Assembly: GCF_014203425.1 (NCBI RefSeq)
Contig: NZ_JACHJC010000001.1
Location: 2,418,001 to 2,482,000, forward strand
Length of the DNA stretch: 64,000 nt
Direction of reading: 5' to 3'
Origin: Micromonospora echinospora
Lineage (GTDB): Bacteria; Actinomycetota; Actinomycetes; Mycobacteriales; Micromonosporaceae
The translations under genes were made by a program, and so were the position numbers. Positions 50,728 to 58,721 of the stretch are shown here, piece after piece. Within the stretch, counting starts at the first letter, position 1. The number at the start of each line of letters is the position of its first letter. Below the pieces are notes generated by a model. It saw nothing but the letters and a program-made list of their open reading frames with translations. It did no database searches and had not been told where the DNA came from.

Positions 50728-50741
50728 TTACCGATCGGTAA
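50728..50741. promoter_or_regulatory. Perfect TTACCGATCGGTAA palindrome upstream of the SDR gene
   Basis: A 14-base perfect palindrome 44 bases before the SDR start, preceded by another partial TTACG. The sequence type is that of TetR-family operators. No TetR gene is in the window, so either an unlinked TetR protein or another regulator uses it. Confidence 0.55.
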
Positions 50742-50785
50742 GCCCGGGTCGGCCGACCGGCCCCCGGCCGGGCGACGGCGATGGG

Positions 50786-51568
50786 ATGAGCATGACGGAA
50801 CTGTTCTCGGTCGACGGCAAGACGGTGCTGGTCACCGGCGGTTCGCGGGGGATCGGGCTGATGATCGCGCGGGGCTTCGTGCAGGCCGGCGCAAAGGTGA
50901 TCATCTCGTCACGCAAGGCCGACGTGTGCGAGTCGGTGGCCAAGGAACTCTCCGCCGAGGGGCACTGCGAGGCGATTCCGGCCGACCTCGGCAGCGACGC
51001 GGGCGCGCTGACGCTCGCCGAGGCTGTGCGGGAGCGCCACGACCGGCTGCACGTACTGGTGAACAACGCGGGCGCCACCTGGGGCGCGCCGCTGGAGGAG
51101 TACCCGGAGGGCGCCTTCGACAAGCTCTGGGCGGTGAACGTCAAGGCGGTCTTCCGGCTCACCACCGCGCTGCTGCCGCAGCTGCGCGCCGCGGCCGCCG
51201 CCGACGACCCGGCCCGCGTGATCAACATCGGGTCGGTCGACGGCATCCGGGTGCCGTGGATGGAGGTGTACGCGTACTCGGCCACCAAGGCGGCGGTGCA
51301 CATGCTCACCCGCAGCCTCGCCCACCAGCTCGCCGGTGAGCGGATCACCGTCAACGCGATCGCGCCCGGACCGTTCGAGAGCAAGATGATGGCGTTCGCG
51401 CTCGACGACCCGGAGTCGCGCTCGGCGATCGAGCAGCAGGTGCCGCTGGGGCGGATCGGGCGGCCCGAGGACATGGCGGGCACGGCGATCTACCTGGCGT
51501 CGCGGGCCGGCGCCTACCTGACCGGCGCGGTCATCCCGGTCGACGGTGGGATCACCACGCGCGGCTGA
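50786..51568 (+). CDS. Short-chain dehydrogenase/reductase
   Basis: 260-residue classical SDR. The NADP-binding motif is TGGSRGIG, with SSRKA after the second strand favouring NADP(H). NNAGATWG and the catalytic YSATK (Tyr, Lys), with Ser in NIGSVDG, are intact. The C-terminal end VIPVDGGITTRG is standard. The ATG at 50786 is chosen over the in-frame ATG-rich region upstream, which contains the palindromic operator. Fatty-acid, polyketide or steroid-type substrates are possible. Confidence 0.92.
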   Translation: MSMTELFSVDGKTVLVTGGSRGIGLMIARGFVQAGAKVIISSRKADVCESVAKELSAEGHCEAIPADLGSDAGALTLAEAVRERHDRLHVLVNNAGATWGAPLEEYPEGAFDKLWAVNVKAVFRLTTALLPQLRAAAAADDPARVINIGSVDGIRVPWMEVYAYSATKAAVHMLTRSLAHQLAGERITVNAIAPGPFESKMMAFALDDPESRSAIEQQVPLGRIGRPEDMAGTAIYLASRAGAYLTGAVIPVDGGITTRG

Positions 51569-51589
51569 GGCGCACCCCCGGTGAGACGG

Positions 51590-51630
51590 CCCGGGGCCGC
51601 GCGGACTCGGCAGATCCGCGCGGCCCCGGG
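51590..51630. terminator. Bidirectional hairpin terminator
   Basis: CCCGGGGCCGCGCGGA (51590-51605) pairs perfectly with TCCGCGCGGCCCCGGG (51615-51630) around a 9-base loop. It stands between the convergent SDR and SsgB-like genes, 22 and 11 bases from their stops. Confidence 0.85.
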
Positions 51631-51640
51631 TGTTGCCGTG

Positions 51641-52072
51641 TCAGCGACCGGCGAGCAGCCGGTTCACCGCGGTGTCGACGTCCAGGTGCTCGGCCTCGCG
51701 GCCGCGCGGGACGACGACGTAGGTCCGGCGCAGGAAGCGCACCAGCACGCTGCGCGGAACCTCGAACAGGGCGTTGCCGTCCGGGGACGACAGCGCGAGC
51801 GCGACGAAGTCGCCGCGCGGTGTGGCCCACGGCCAGACCCGCACATCACCGATGCCGGCCGGTTCGTCGAGCCCGGTGACCAGCAGTTCGCGTGCGAACG
51901 ACCAGCTCACCGCCTCGCCGCCGGCGGACTCGGCGTGAAACAGGACATGGACCGCATACGGGTCAGCAGGGTCGTAACGCAGACTGGCACGCACCGGCAA
52001 GGCGGTGGCGTCAGGCGCGACGAGCCTTAGCGACGTCTCGACCTCTACGGTCGTCGGTCGGATGACACTCAT
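51641..52072 (-). CDS. ssgB: SsgA-family sporulation/cell-division regulator, SsgB-like
   Basis: 143 residues. SsgA-like signature: ALPVRASLRYDPADPYAVHVLFHA, VSWSFARELLVTGLDEPAGIGDVRVWPW, and FVALALSSPDGNALFEVPRSVLVRFLRRTY. In streptomycetes SsgB recruits FtsZ to sporulation septa, and these proteins are restricted to sporulating actinobacteria. The 274 bases upstream to the next gene hold no recognisable signal beyond AT-rich patches (for example CTTTTCCCATACT). Confidence 0.9.
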   Translation of the reverse strand: MSVIRPTTVEVETSLRLVAPDATALPVRASLRYDPADPYAVHVLFHAESAGGEAVSWSFARELLVTGLDEPAGIGDVRVWPWATPRGDFVALALSSPDGNALFEVPRSVLVRFLRRTYVVVPRGREAEHLDVDTAVNRLLAGR

Positions 52073-52346
52073 GAACGTTCTCCCCCCGGCACCGCTGCGG
52101 AACGCGCGTGTCCCGCTTTTCCCATACTCAGGTGCTGCTCCTGGCTACGCTCCGCCATACGCTGACTTCACCCAGTGGTGGGAAGGGGTTCGGAAAGCCC
52201 TCGGGAACCCCTCGGCCCCACGTAGGATTTCCGGTTCCGCCCACTCCGTCGTCCCGCCCGGCAACGGGTGGTTCAGTCGTCGACTTACTCCGGTAACGTC
52301 CAGTCGTCAGCAGGGGTGACGGTCCCGCGCGACACTGGGGGTGGAA

Positions 52347-52886
52347 ATGGTCACGGGGGGCTCGTCGGTGACGTCGCGGACCAGGGGTGATTCGCCGAAA
52401 GGTGCGGCCCGAGCAGCCGAAAGTCGGGGGTACGAGGTGCCGGTGGAAGGGCGGTCGCGAGGCGCTCTCGTGGAGCAGCGCCGGCGCCGACGTGGCTGGC
52501 GGCTGCGCCTGCACACCACGCTCGAACTCATCCGCGCCAACCCCACCGGCCGCGTCGCCCTGAAGATCTTCATCGGCATTCTCGGCGCGCTCGTGGTCAC
52601 CATCGGTATCGCGCTGATCCCGCTGCCCGGCCCCGGCTGGCTGCTGGTCATCGCCGGCCTCGGCGTCTGGGCGGTGGAGTTCCACTGGGCGCGACGGCTG
52701 CTCGCGTTCACCCGCCGGCACGTCAACTCGTGGACGCGCTGGGTGAAGCGGCAGTCACTGGGGGTGCGGTTCGTGCTCGGCGCGGTCGGGCTCGTGTTCG
52801 TGTCCGTGGTGGTGTGGCTGTCGCTCAAGTACAGCCTCGGCATCGACGTCGTGGCGCAGGCGCTGCACTACCTCGCGACGCACTGA
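52347..52886 (+). CDS. TIGR02611-type actinobacterial membrane protein
   Basis: 179 residues. A basic N-terminal half (EQRRRRRGWRLRLHTTLELIRANP) leads to two membrane helices flanking the hallmark IPLPGPGWLLVIAGLGVWAVEF, then a third helix (FVLGAVGLVFVSVVVWLSL). The PLPGPGWL motif is typical of this actinobacterial family of unknown function. An ATG at 52347 with GGGGGTGG upstream is used; an in-frame GTG lies two codons earlier. Confidence 0.85.
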   Translation: MVTGGSSVTSRTRGDSPKGAARAAESRGYEVPVEGRSRGALVEQRRRRRGWRLRLHTTLELIRANPTGRVALKIFIGILGALVVTIGIALIPLPGPGWLLVIAGLGVWAVEFHWARRLLAFTRRHVNSWTRWVKRQSLGVRFVLGAVGLVFVSVVVWLSLKYSLGIDVVAQALHYLATH

Positions 52887-52896
52887 GGCCCGGTTT

Positions 52897-52924
52897 TTGG
52901 TCCGGGCTCTCGATCGGGTAGAGT
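52897..52924 (+). promoter_or_regulatory. Promoter of the tRNA-Val gene
   Basis: TTGGTC (52897-52902), a 16-base spacer and TAGAGT (52919-52924) resemble -35 and -10 boxes, 13 bases before the tRNA. A small GCCCGG/CCGGGC hairpin at 52888-52907 overlaps the -35 box and may end the preceding gene. Confidence 0.45.
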
Positions 52925-52936
52925 CATGCGCGCTGA

Positions 52937-53008
52937 GGGCGATTAGCTCAGCGGGAGAGCGCTTCGTTCACACCGAAGAGGTCACTGGTTCGATCCCAGT
53001 ATCGCCCA
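52937..53008 (+). tRNA. tRNA-Val (anticodon CAC)
   Basis: Cloverleaf read directly. The acceptor arms are GGGCGAT and ATCGCCC with discriminator A. The anticodon stem-loop is CTTCG-TTCACAC-CGAAG (anticodon CAC, Val), and the T arm contains GGTTCGATCCC. CCA is not encoded (the gene is followed by CC). Mobile elements often integrate at such 3' ends; accessory DNA begins just downstream. Confidence 0.96.
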
Positions 53009-53030
53009 CCGTAAATATTTGCAGGTAGCG

Positions 53031-53063
53031 AGCCCGTCACCGGAATCACCGGTAACGGGCTTT
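53031..53063 (+). terminator. tRNA terminator
   Basis: AGCCCGTCACCGG (53031-53043) and CCGGTAACGGGCT (53049-53061) pair with one mismatch around a 5-base loop and are followed by TTT, 22 bases after the tRNA. Confidence 0.8.
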
Positions 53064-53497
53064 CGCGTTGTTGCCCCTTAAATTGGGAGCAGATTGGGAG
53101 CAGCGCCAACCGGCGCGCGATCCTGACCTCGGAAAACGGGGCACTCCTCCACGGCCGAGCAACATGCTCGTCGATCCCCGTCAACGACGTCACGGCGGCG
53201 TACCCAGTCGACCACGGGGGCCGCTGTCCAACCGGTCGCCCACCGTCTCCTTGGGGCGGTCCCTCCACGCGAGGCCGTCCCGAACGCGTTTCCGGCTCGG
53301 AGGGACCGCGCGCCGGCAGGGTATACTTGAGGGCATCGGTGGCGCTGCGCCACCCGTTCCTCCTGTTGCCCGTGGCCCACGCCCCAGCGCGACATCGAGA
53401 GACAAGGGCTCGCAACGCTCGTCGCAGACCAAACTCACCACTGACGGGTACTCCTATCGCACCCGGCGGTGGCGGCGTGGGCGCCACCCCGGGAGAC
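53064..53497. other. Non-coding junction region beside the tRNA
   Basis: 434 bases without a convincing gene. It begins with a tandem TTGGGAGCAGA/TTGGGAGCAGC (about 53082-53103). In reverse (CTGCTCCCAATCTGCTCCC) this is the type of sequence seen at the 3' end of tyrosine-integrase genes next to tRNA attachment sites. No integrase body follows. A TATACT (53322-53327) could be a -10 box for the next gene. I see nothing else. Confidence 0.45.
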
Positions 53498-54244
53498 ATG
53501 GATACCGTCATGAGCAACAAGAATCCCAAGGCCAAGCGGCTCGCCGACGCGTACCGGCTCCGGTATGCCGAAGCGCTGAACGTGATGCGCGAGGACTCCG
53601 ACCTCGCCGAAGAGTTGGCCGAAGAGCTGGAGATTTCGCGAGCTGAGGCTACTCGCCGCATCGAGGAGCAGTACGCGGCGGCGCGGCAGCGCGCAGACGA
53701 GCGCGGGGTTTCCTTTCGCACCGCTCTCGCCGAGATTCGGTCTGAGCAGTCGCTCAACATCCAGTTCGAAGCTCTGGCCAAGGCGGCGCCCTCGGTCGAG
53801 GAGATGCTGCGGGAGGAGATTCCGGCCCTCTGCCAGCGCCTGACCGGCGAGATGATCGAGGTGCCGGGCGAGGATGATCTCTACGTCCCCGGTCTAAAGT
53901 TCAGCGAGGTCGAGCTGCCGCGCGACGTGGTCGACGAGATCTCAATCCACAACATCGACCTCGATCTGGACACGCTGGTCTGGAACCGCGCCGACGTGTA
54001 CGAGGGCGATACCCACGTCGGGACGGCAGAGGTTCGAGCGCAGGTCACGCTCGACGGGTTCATGTTCAAGCACGACACCTACGGTGAGCACGACGTGGAG
54101 GTCTGGATATTCGACTGGAACGACCAGATGTCCTACGTCGGTTTCGTCCGCGAGGTGGTCCTGGAGTTCGAGGTGACCGTGCGCCCCGGCATGGCGATCG
54201 ACAACATCGAGTTCTCGGCGGCCACCGACGGCGTGCGCCGGTGA
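53498..54244 (+). CDS. Hypothetical protein, helical N-terminus and beta-rich C-terminus
   Basis: 248 residues from the ATG at 53498 (GGGAG close upstream); an ATG at 53510 is an alternative. Residues about 15-90 are highly charged and helical (YRLRYAEALNVMREDSDLAEELAEELEISRAEATRRIEEQYAAARQRADERG), probably a coiled coil with a possible HTH. The C-terminal part (about 130-248) is beta-rich and acidic (NIDLDLDTLVWNRADVYEGDTHVG; DVEVWIFDWNDQMSYVGFVREVVLEFEV). No family recognised. A and T are used more freely than in the core genes, fitting acquired DNA. Confidence 0.7.
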   Translation: MDTVMSNKNPKAKRLADAYRLRYAEALNVMREDSDLAEELAEELEISRAEATRRIEEQYAAARQRADERGVSFRTALAEIRSEQSLNIQFEALAKAAPSVEEMLREEIPALCQRLTGEMIEVPGEDDLYVPGLKFSEVELPRDVVDEISIHNIDLDLDTLVWNRADVYEGDTHVGTAEVRAQVTLDGFMFKHDTYGEHDVEVWIFDWNDQMSYVGFVREVVLEFEVTVRPGMAIDNIEFSAATDGVRR

Positions 54245-54286
54245 ACCCGCACAGCATCTCCGGGTAACCTGGCCGGAAACGACGAA

Positions 54287-54338
54287 AAGAGGCCGCCGCC
54301 TCCGCCGGCCCGAAGGAAGGTGAAGGCGGCGGCCTCTT
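54287..54338. terminator. Bidirectional hairpin terminator
   Basis: AAGAGGCCGCCGCCT (54287-54301) pairs perfectly with AGGCGGCGGCCTCTT (54324-54338). It separates the convergent genes ending at 54244 and 54351. Read in the minus direction it is followed by TTTCG. Confidence 0.8.
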
Positions 54339-54350
54339 CGCGTGAAGGTG

Positions 54351-54839
54351 TCAGAGTCTGTTCTTGACCGTGGTGCGTACGCCGTCGTCCGTCGCGACCG
54401 CCTCACAGGTCAGGCCAACCGAGGTCGGCGTCTGGCCCAGCAGCGCCGACGTGAGGGTGTAGTTGGCGGTGCCGTTGACCGACCAGCCGTCTTCGGTCTC
54501 CCAGGTCTCCTGGAGCTCTACCCCGGTCATCGACACGAGGATGTTGTTGCCAAGGCCAGCGCGCCTCTCGGCCTCCCGCTCAATGGCGGTACGGCACTCC
54601 CGCTGCGCCTGCTCCTTGGTGAGGTCGTTGCGGCCGACGAACCACAGGGTGCCGCCGATCGCGATCGCGATCAGCAGCACGGCGGCGCCGGCGGCGGCCA
54701 AGATGAGCGGCAGCTTGCTCTTCTTCGGGGCCGGCACCGGCGTGTACGAGCCGTCGGCGGGCGGTGCCGGGTACGCATCGACGGTGGGCTGCGAGGACTC
54801 GGTGGGGGGTGGAACGTTGGAGGGTGGGGGTGTGGTCAT
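54351..54839 (-). CDS. Single-span membrane protein with Pro-rich head
   Basis: 162 residues. A Pro/Thr/Ser-rich cytoplasmic head (TPPPSNVPPPTESSQPTVDAYPAPPADG) and a KKSK stop signal precede one membrane helix (LPLILAAAGAAVLLIAIAIGGTLWFV). The outside domain of about 95 residues has two Cys (ECRTAIERE; GLTCEAVATDDG) that may form a disulfide, and NYTLTSALLGQTP. This is the common actinobacterial single-pass design; function unknown. Confidence 0.75.
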   Translation of the reverse strand: MTTPPPSNVPPPTESSQPTVDAYPAPPADGSYTPVPAPKKSKLPLILAAAGAAVLLIAIAIGGTLWFVGRNDLTKEQAQRECRTAIEREAERRAGLGNNILVSMTGVELQETWETEDGWSVNGTANYTLTSALLGQTPTSVGLTCEAVATDDGVRTTVKNRL

Positions 54840-54898
54840 CCGCGCCACCGTACCGGCGGTCGCCCGGGGCGACGACCCGAGGAACTGTCGGGTTCCGG

Positions 54899-55183
54899 TC
54901 ACTCCCGCAGGGTGGTGTGCGTCGTCACCTCGTCCAGCGCTGGATCCGTGGTGGGCATCGGCCGGGTGTCGCCGGCCGGCACGGGCGCGGTGATCTGCGT
55001 CCGCTCGAAAATGCCCAGGACGACGGGGACGAAGCTCAGCAGCACGACCTGGTCCTCGGCGCTCATCTTGAGCCCGAAGCCGACCGCAGCGGCGAGAGCG
55101 GCCTGAGCGAGACCGAGCAGCGCGGCCACCTGGCCGTCCTTGCGGGCGATGAACGCGACGGCGACACCGTCGCGGCTGCTCAC
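54899..55183 (-). CDS. Holin-like small membrane protein
   Basis: 94 residues from a GTG at 55183. The sequence RKDGQVAALLGLAQAALAAAVGFGLKMSAEDQVVLLSFVPVVLGIFERTQITAPVPAG shows two membrane helices around a short polar turn, the usual pattern of small phage or island holin-like proteins in actinobacteria. The tail is polar. No lysin gene is nearby. It overlaps the start region of a divergent decayed gene, which suggests rearrangement at its 5' side. Confidence 0.5.
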   Translation of the reverse strand: MSSRDGVAVAFIARKDGQVAALLGLAQAALAAAVGFGLKMSAEDQVVLLSFVPVVLGIFERTQITAPVPAGDTRPMPTTDPALDEVTTHTTLRE

Positions 55184-55659
55184 ACAGGTGCCCGATGCCC
55201 TCGACGGCGTCGACGACCTGGCCGAGCTGCCGCAGTGGTGCATCTACGTCGCCGAAGCCGACGGTGATGGTGTCTTCGGCGGCGTGTGGATGGACCTGGA
55301 GCACGACACCAACACCGGACGGCCCGAGCTTCGGGTGCTGCTGGACACCAATCCCGAGATGGGCCTCGCGGGGCTCCTGGCTATTCCCCTGTACCTCGAC
55401 CGCGACAACATCACCGAGGCGATCGCCAACTACATGGCGACCGCGGTCGCGAGCATCGGCCGCACCGGTGTCGACGTGCGAGGCGGCGAGCTGGACGCCA
55501 CTGGTGCCGCGCGCGTCGACGGGTACCTGGCCATTGCCCGCTACCTGGCCCGACCCGAGACGGACATCCAGAGCCTGATTGGGGCGAGCGGAGCCCCGCC
55601 GGTATCGGTCGTCGGTGAAGGACAAGGAGATCTGGCTCGTCGGCTACAGCGATGCCTGA
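55149..55659 (+). pseudogene. Decayed gene of unknown function
   Basis: A coding-like stretch begins near 55149-55188 (ALDGVDDLAELPQWCIYVAE, then GVWMDLEHDTNTGRPELRVL, then YLDRDNITEAIANYMATAVA). It reads well to about 55590 and then loses its frame. The +1 frame resumes with SSVKDKEIWLVGYSDA and a stop at 55657-55659, a natural-looking end. The start has no ribosome site and overlaps the divergent holin-like gene, so the 5' end may also be lost. No family recognised. Confidence 0.45.
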
Positions 55660-55687
55660 CGGACGCCAAACCGCGAAGGGCGGGTGG

Positions 55688-56212
55688 CTATGGCAGGCAC
55701 CGCCGGCGCCCGGCCAGAGTGGGCGGCGAGGGCGGGTCGGTGACCTGCGTGGAGTACGAACGGACCCAGGTGCGGGTGCGGCCCCTCCTTCGTGGAACTC
55801 GAAGTCCAAGCGCACGTTCACCGGCAACATGGCGTTCCAATCCAGGTACAGCACCAGGGTGTGCGCCGCCCCTGGCGCAAGGTCGGTCAGCGTGGTCGAC
55901 GGGCATACTCTCATCCGCCCCGACTCTCGTGACGAACCCGTACACGTCAGGCTGCCCGGCCGCGCTGACGATGACGGTGTCGAGTGCCGTGCCGGCCAGC
56001 AGCTTGATGGGGATCTTCCCGAACCGTTGACCGCTGATTAGGTCCACACCCTGATCGACCTGGAAGCTTGGGCCGTCGGCCTCGTCCCGGGCGTTCGACT
56101 CGCTGTCAAACTGCCGGCGAGCAAGAGCCAACTGCTTCTCGGCGGCCAGTGCCTGCCGCTCCGCGAAGTCGGCCGACTCCTTTGCGCTTTTGGCCTGGGT
56201 CCTAGCGATTAG
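55688..56212 (-). pseudogene. Gene truncated by the IS5-type insertion and frameshifted
   Basis: The minus-strand frame is open right up to the insertion-sequence end at 56213, so the 5' part was cut away. It encodes a helical stretch (TQAKSAKESADFAERQALAE) and a beta-like part (GKIPIKLLAGTALDTVIVSA, VYGFVTRVG). Near 55915 the sensible frame shifts and continues with TTLTDLAPGAAHTLVLYLDWN and PVNVRLDFEF. The 3' end is uncertain. No family recognised. The missing 5' part is not found to the right of the insertion cluster. Confidence 0.55.
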
Positions 56213-57238
56213 GCCGTGTTTGGAAGGGGTCGGCGGGTGGTTAGGTTCCGGCGTGGCGGTGATCGATAAAGGTTGAGGTCTGCGGTAGATCGGTTAGCGA
56301 CCAAGCAAACCGAAGGCCGACCGGAGACCTCGTGCCCAGCGTAGCGGCGACGAGGCGGCACGACCTCACCGACGCGCAGTGGGCGGCGCTGGAGCATGCT
56401 CTGCCTGCCAGCTCGGGTATAGGGCGGCCGCCCAAGTGGACCAAACGGCAGGTCATCGACGGGATCCGGTGGCGAGTGCGCACGGGAACTCCGTGGCGCG
56501 ACGTGCCCGAGGCGTACCCGCCCTGGCAGACCCTGCACGACTGGTTCCGGCGCTGGCAGCGCGACGGCACCTGGGCGAAGATTCTGGCCGAGTTGCAAGC
56601 TGACGCCGATGCCGCCGGGAGAATCGACTGGACGGTGAGCGTCGACTCGACGGTCAGCCGAGCGCACCAGCACGCGGCCGGCGCCCGCCGCGACGGCCAC
56701 TTGCAGGAGGAGCCGCCGGGCGGGCTGCGGACCGAGCCCGCTGATCATGGACTGGGTCGGTCCCGGGGCGGACTGACCAGCAAGACGCATCTGGCTTGCG
56801 AGCAGGGCCGCAAACCCCTGGCAATGGTGATCACCGGCGGGCAGCGCGGTGACAGCCCGCAGTTCATCCCGGTCCTGCGCAAGATCCGTGTGAAGCGGGT
56901 TGGCGGTGGCCGGCCGCGGACTCGCCCGGAGCAGGTGCTGGCCGACAAGGCGTACACCAGCAAAGGCAACCGTGGTCACCTCCGCGCTCGCGGGATCAAG
57001 GAGTGCATCCCGAGCAAAGCCGACCAGGACGCCCATCGTAAGGCCAAGGGATCCAAAGGCGGCCGACCGCCCGCGTTCAATCCGGTCGTCTACCGGCAGC
57101 GTCACGCCGTCGAGTGCGGCATCAACCAGCTCTAACAGCACCGCGCCATGGCCACCAGGTACGACTCGCCGTGCGCTACGAAGCCACCCTGACCATCGCC
57201 GCCATCAACCAGTACCTCCGAGCCTTATGAAACACGGG
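56213..57238 (+). mobile_element. IS5-family insertion sequence (defective)
   Basis: Ends GCCGTGTTTGGAAGG (left) and, reversed from the right, CCCGTGTTTCATAAGG are imperfect terminal inverted repeats. The flanks are TTAG on the left (56209-56212) and CTAG on the right (57239-57242), matching the YTAR-type target of IS5 relatives. It interrupts the decayed minus-strand gene to its left. Its only gene is a disrupted transposase. Confidence 0.75.
56332..57230 (+). pseudogene. IS5-family DDE transposase with stop codon and frameshift
   Basis: GTG start. Intact to residue 267: an N-terminal DUF4096-like part (RRHDLTDAQWAALEHALPA, GIRWRVRTGTPWRDVPEAYPPW), the first Asp in VSVDSTVSRAHQHA, the second in VLADKAYTSKGNR, and the Glu in RHAVECGINQL. 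A TAA at 57133-57135 then stops it. The canonical end (LAVRYEATLTIAAINQYLRAL, stop at 57228-57230) follows in another frame, as if about 4 bases were lost near 57163. Probably inactive. Confidence 0.85.
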
Positions 57239-57242
57239 CTAG

Positions 57243-58717
57243 TACTCCAGCCGCACTTTCGTGATTTAGAGTTTCAGCAGCTCAGCGGCATGGTCGACGT
57301 CCGGGTTATGTCGTCCGCGTAGCTGCGGATGTCGATGCTATTGGACGGATGTGTGGCTTGGTCGCACCGTCTGTCTGTTGTGGTCGATCGTACGGCGGGC
57401 AGGCTCCCGTGCTTGTGTTGATCGATGAGATCGTGGGCTGGCGGGCGGGTTTGGATGATCTGCTGGCGCGGTTCGCGCACCGTTTCGGGCGGGCGGAGCC
57501 GCGCCGGCAGGCGCTGGCGTACCTGGTCGGGTTGCTGTCGCCGTTGGCGAGCAAGAACGGCTGGACCCTCGCCGAGGCCGCCGGAGATACCACGCCGAAT
57601 CGAATGCAACGGCTACTCAACAAGTCTGCGTGGAACCCGGACGCTGTTCGCGACGACCTGTTCGCCTACGTGGCGGAACATCTCGGCCATGACGACGGGG
57701 TGTTGATTGTCGACGAGACCGGGTTCCTGAAGAAGGGGGTCAAGTCGGCTGGGGTGCAGCGTCAGTACTCGGGCACGGCCGGGCGGACGGAGAACTGCCA
57801 GCTCGGGGTGTTCCTTGCCTACGCCGGCCCGCAAGGGCGCACCCTGATCGACCGGGAGTTGTATCTGCCCCGCCGCTGGTGCGACGATCCCGCCCGCCGC
57901 ACCGAAGCCGGCATCCCCGCCAGCGTCGGGTTCGCCACGAAACCCGCGCTGGGGCTGCGGATGCTCGAACGCGCCGTCACCGCGGGCCTACCAGCGAAAT
58001 GGGTGACCGCTGACGAGGCATACGGGCAGGACTCGAAGTTCCGGACGTGGCTGCAGCAGCAGCGCATCGGTTACGTCCTGGCCGTGCCCTGCAACCAGCG
58101 GGTCCCGACCACGGTGGGCAGTTCCCGTCCGGATGTCCTCGCCGCGAACGCGCCGGCACTGGCGTGGAAGCGGCGCAGTTGCGGCGACGGCGCCAAAGGG
58201 CCGCGACTCTACGACTGGGCCGTGGCCTCCCTGCCCGGCATGGTCGACGGATACGGCCACTGGCTGCTGATCCGACGCAGCATCACCGACCCCACGGACC
58301 TGGCCTACTACCTGTGCTTCGGCCCAGCAGGCACCCAGGACGAGCAGCTGATCCGCGTAGCCGGAACCCGTTGGGCGATCGAGGAGTGTTTCCAGACCGC
58401 CAAGACCGAGGTCGGCTTGGATCACTACCAGGTGCGCCGGTACGACGCCTGGTACCGGCACATAACTCTCGTTCTGTGCGCCCACGCCTACCTCACCGTC
58501 ACCGCCACACAGGCCAAAAAGGGGGCACCGAATCCGATGACGGCCTCATTCCCCTCACCCTCGGCGAGGTCCGACGTCTCCTGGCACACCTGATCACCAC
58601 CACCCGACCCTTCGACCACATCCATCGATGGTCACGATGGCGACGACGACACCAATACCGCGCCAGAACAGCCCACTACCAGCGAAGACTCCGGCTCCAC
58701 CAGGTGCGACTGGAGTA
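57243..58717 (+). mobile_element. IS701-family insertion sequence A
   Basis: The terminal inverted repeats begin TACTCCAGCCGCAC on the left and, reversed, TACTCCAGTCGCAC on the right (one mismatch). The element is flanked exactly by CTAG on both sides (57239-57242 and 58718-58721), a clean 4-base target duplication of the kind expected for this family. It abuts the IS5-type element on its left and IS701-B on its right, sharing the CTAG tetramers with both. Confidence 0.8.
57409..58593 (+). CDS. IS701-family transposase A, frame-broken near the C-terminus
   Basis: About 394 residues in frame 0, with the start (GTG near 57409) uncertain. IS701-type blocks: LLSPLASKNGWTLAEAAGD, VLIVDETGFLKKGVKSAGVQRQYSGTAGRTENCQ, WVTADEAYGQDSKFRTWL, and RWAIEECFQTAKTEVGLDHYQVR (DDE residues). 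After an A5G5 run at about 58514-58523 frame 0 ends at 58593. The -1 frame carries the family's usual ending (DDGLIPLTLGEVRRLLAHLI to RWSRWRRRHQYRARTAHYQRR) and stops at 58721. Either a -1 programmed frameshift or a mutation. Confidence 0.85.
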   Translation: MLVLIDEIVGWRAGLDDLLARFAHRFGRAEPRRQALAYLVGLLSPLASKNGWTLAEAAGDTTPNRMQRLLNKSAWNPDAVRDDLFAYVAEHLGHDDGVLIVDETGFLKKGVKSAGVQRQYSGTAGRTENCQLGVFLAYAGPQGRTLIDRELYLPRRWCDDPARRTEAGIPASVGFATKPALGLRMLERAVTAGLPAKWVTADEAYGQDSKFRTWLQQQRIGYVLAVPCNQRVPTTVGSSRPDVLAANAPALAWKRRSCGDGAKGPRLYDWAVASLPGMVDGYGHWLLIRRSITDPTDLAYYLCFGPAGTQDEQLIRVAGTRWAIEECFQTAKTEVGLDHYQVRRYDAWYRHITLVLCAHAYLTVTATQAKKGAPNPMTASFPSPSARSDVSWHT

Positions 58718-58721
58718 CTAG

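Noticed and set aside
52948-53781. Minus-strand frame ending GGRYWDRTSDLFGVNEALSR
   Set aside because: This peptide is the reverse translation of the tRNA-Val gene and its flank, a known annotation artefact; the rest has no protein-like features.
54351-55625. 424-codon minus-strand frame covering two genes
   Set aside because: Only the part from 54839 to 54351 is a gene; the remainder is antisense or out of frame to the holin-like gene and the decayed gene.
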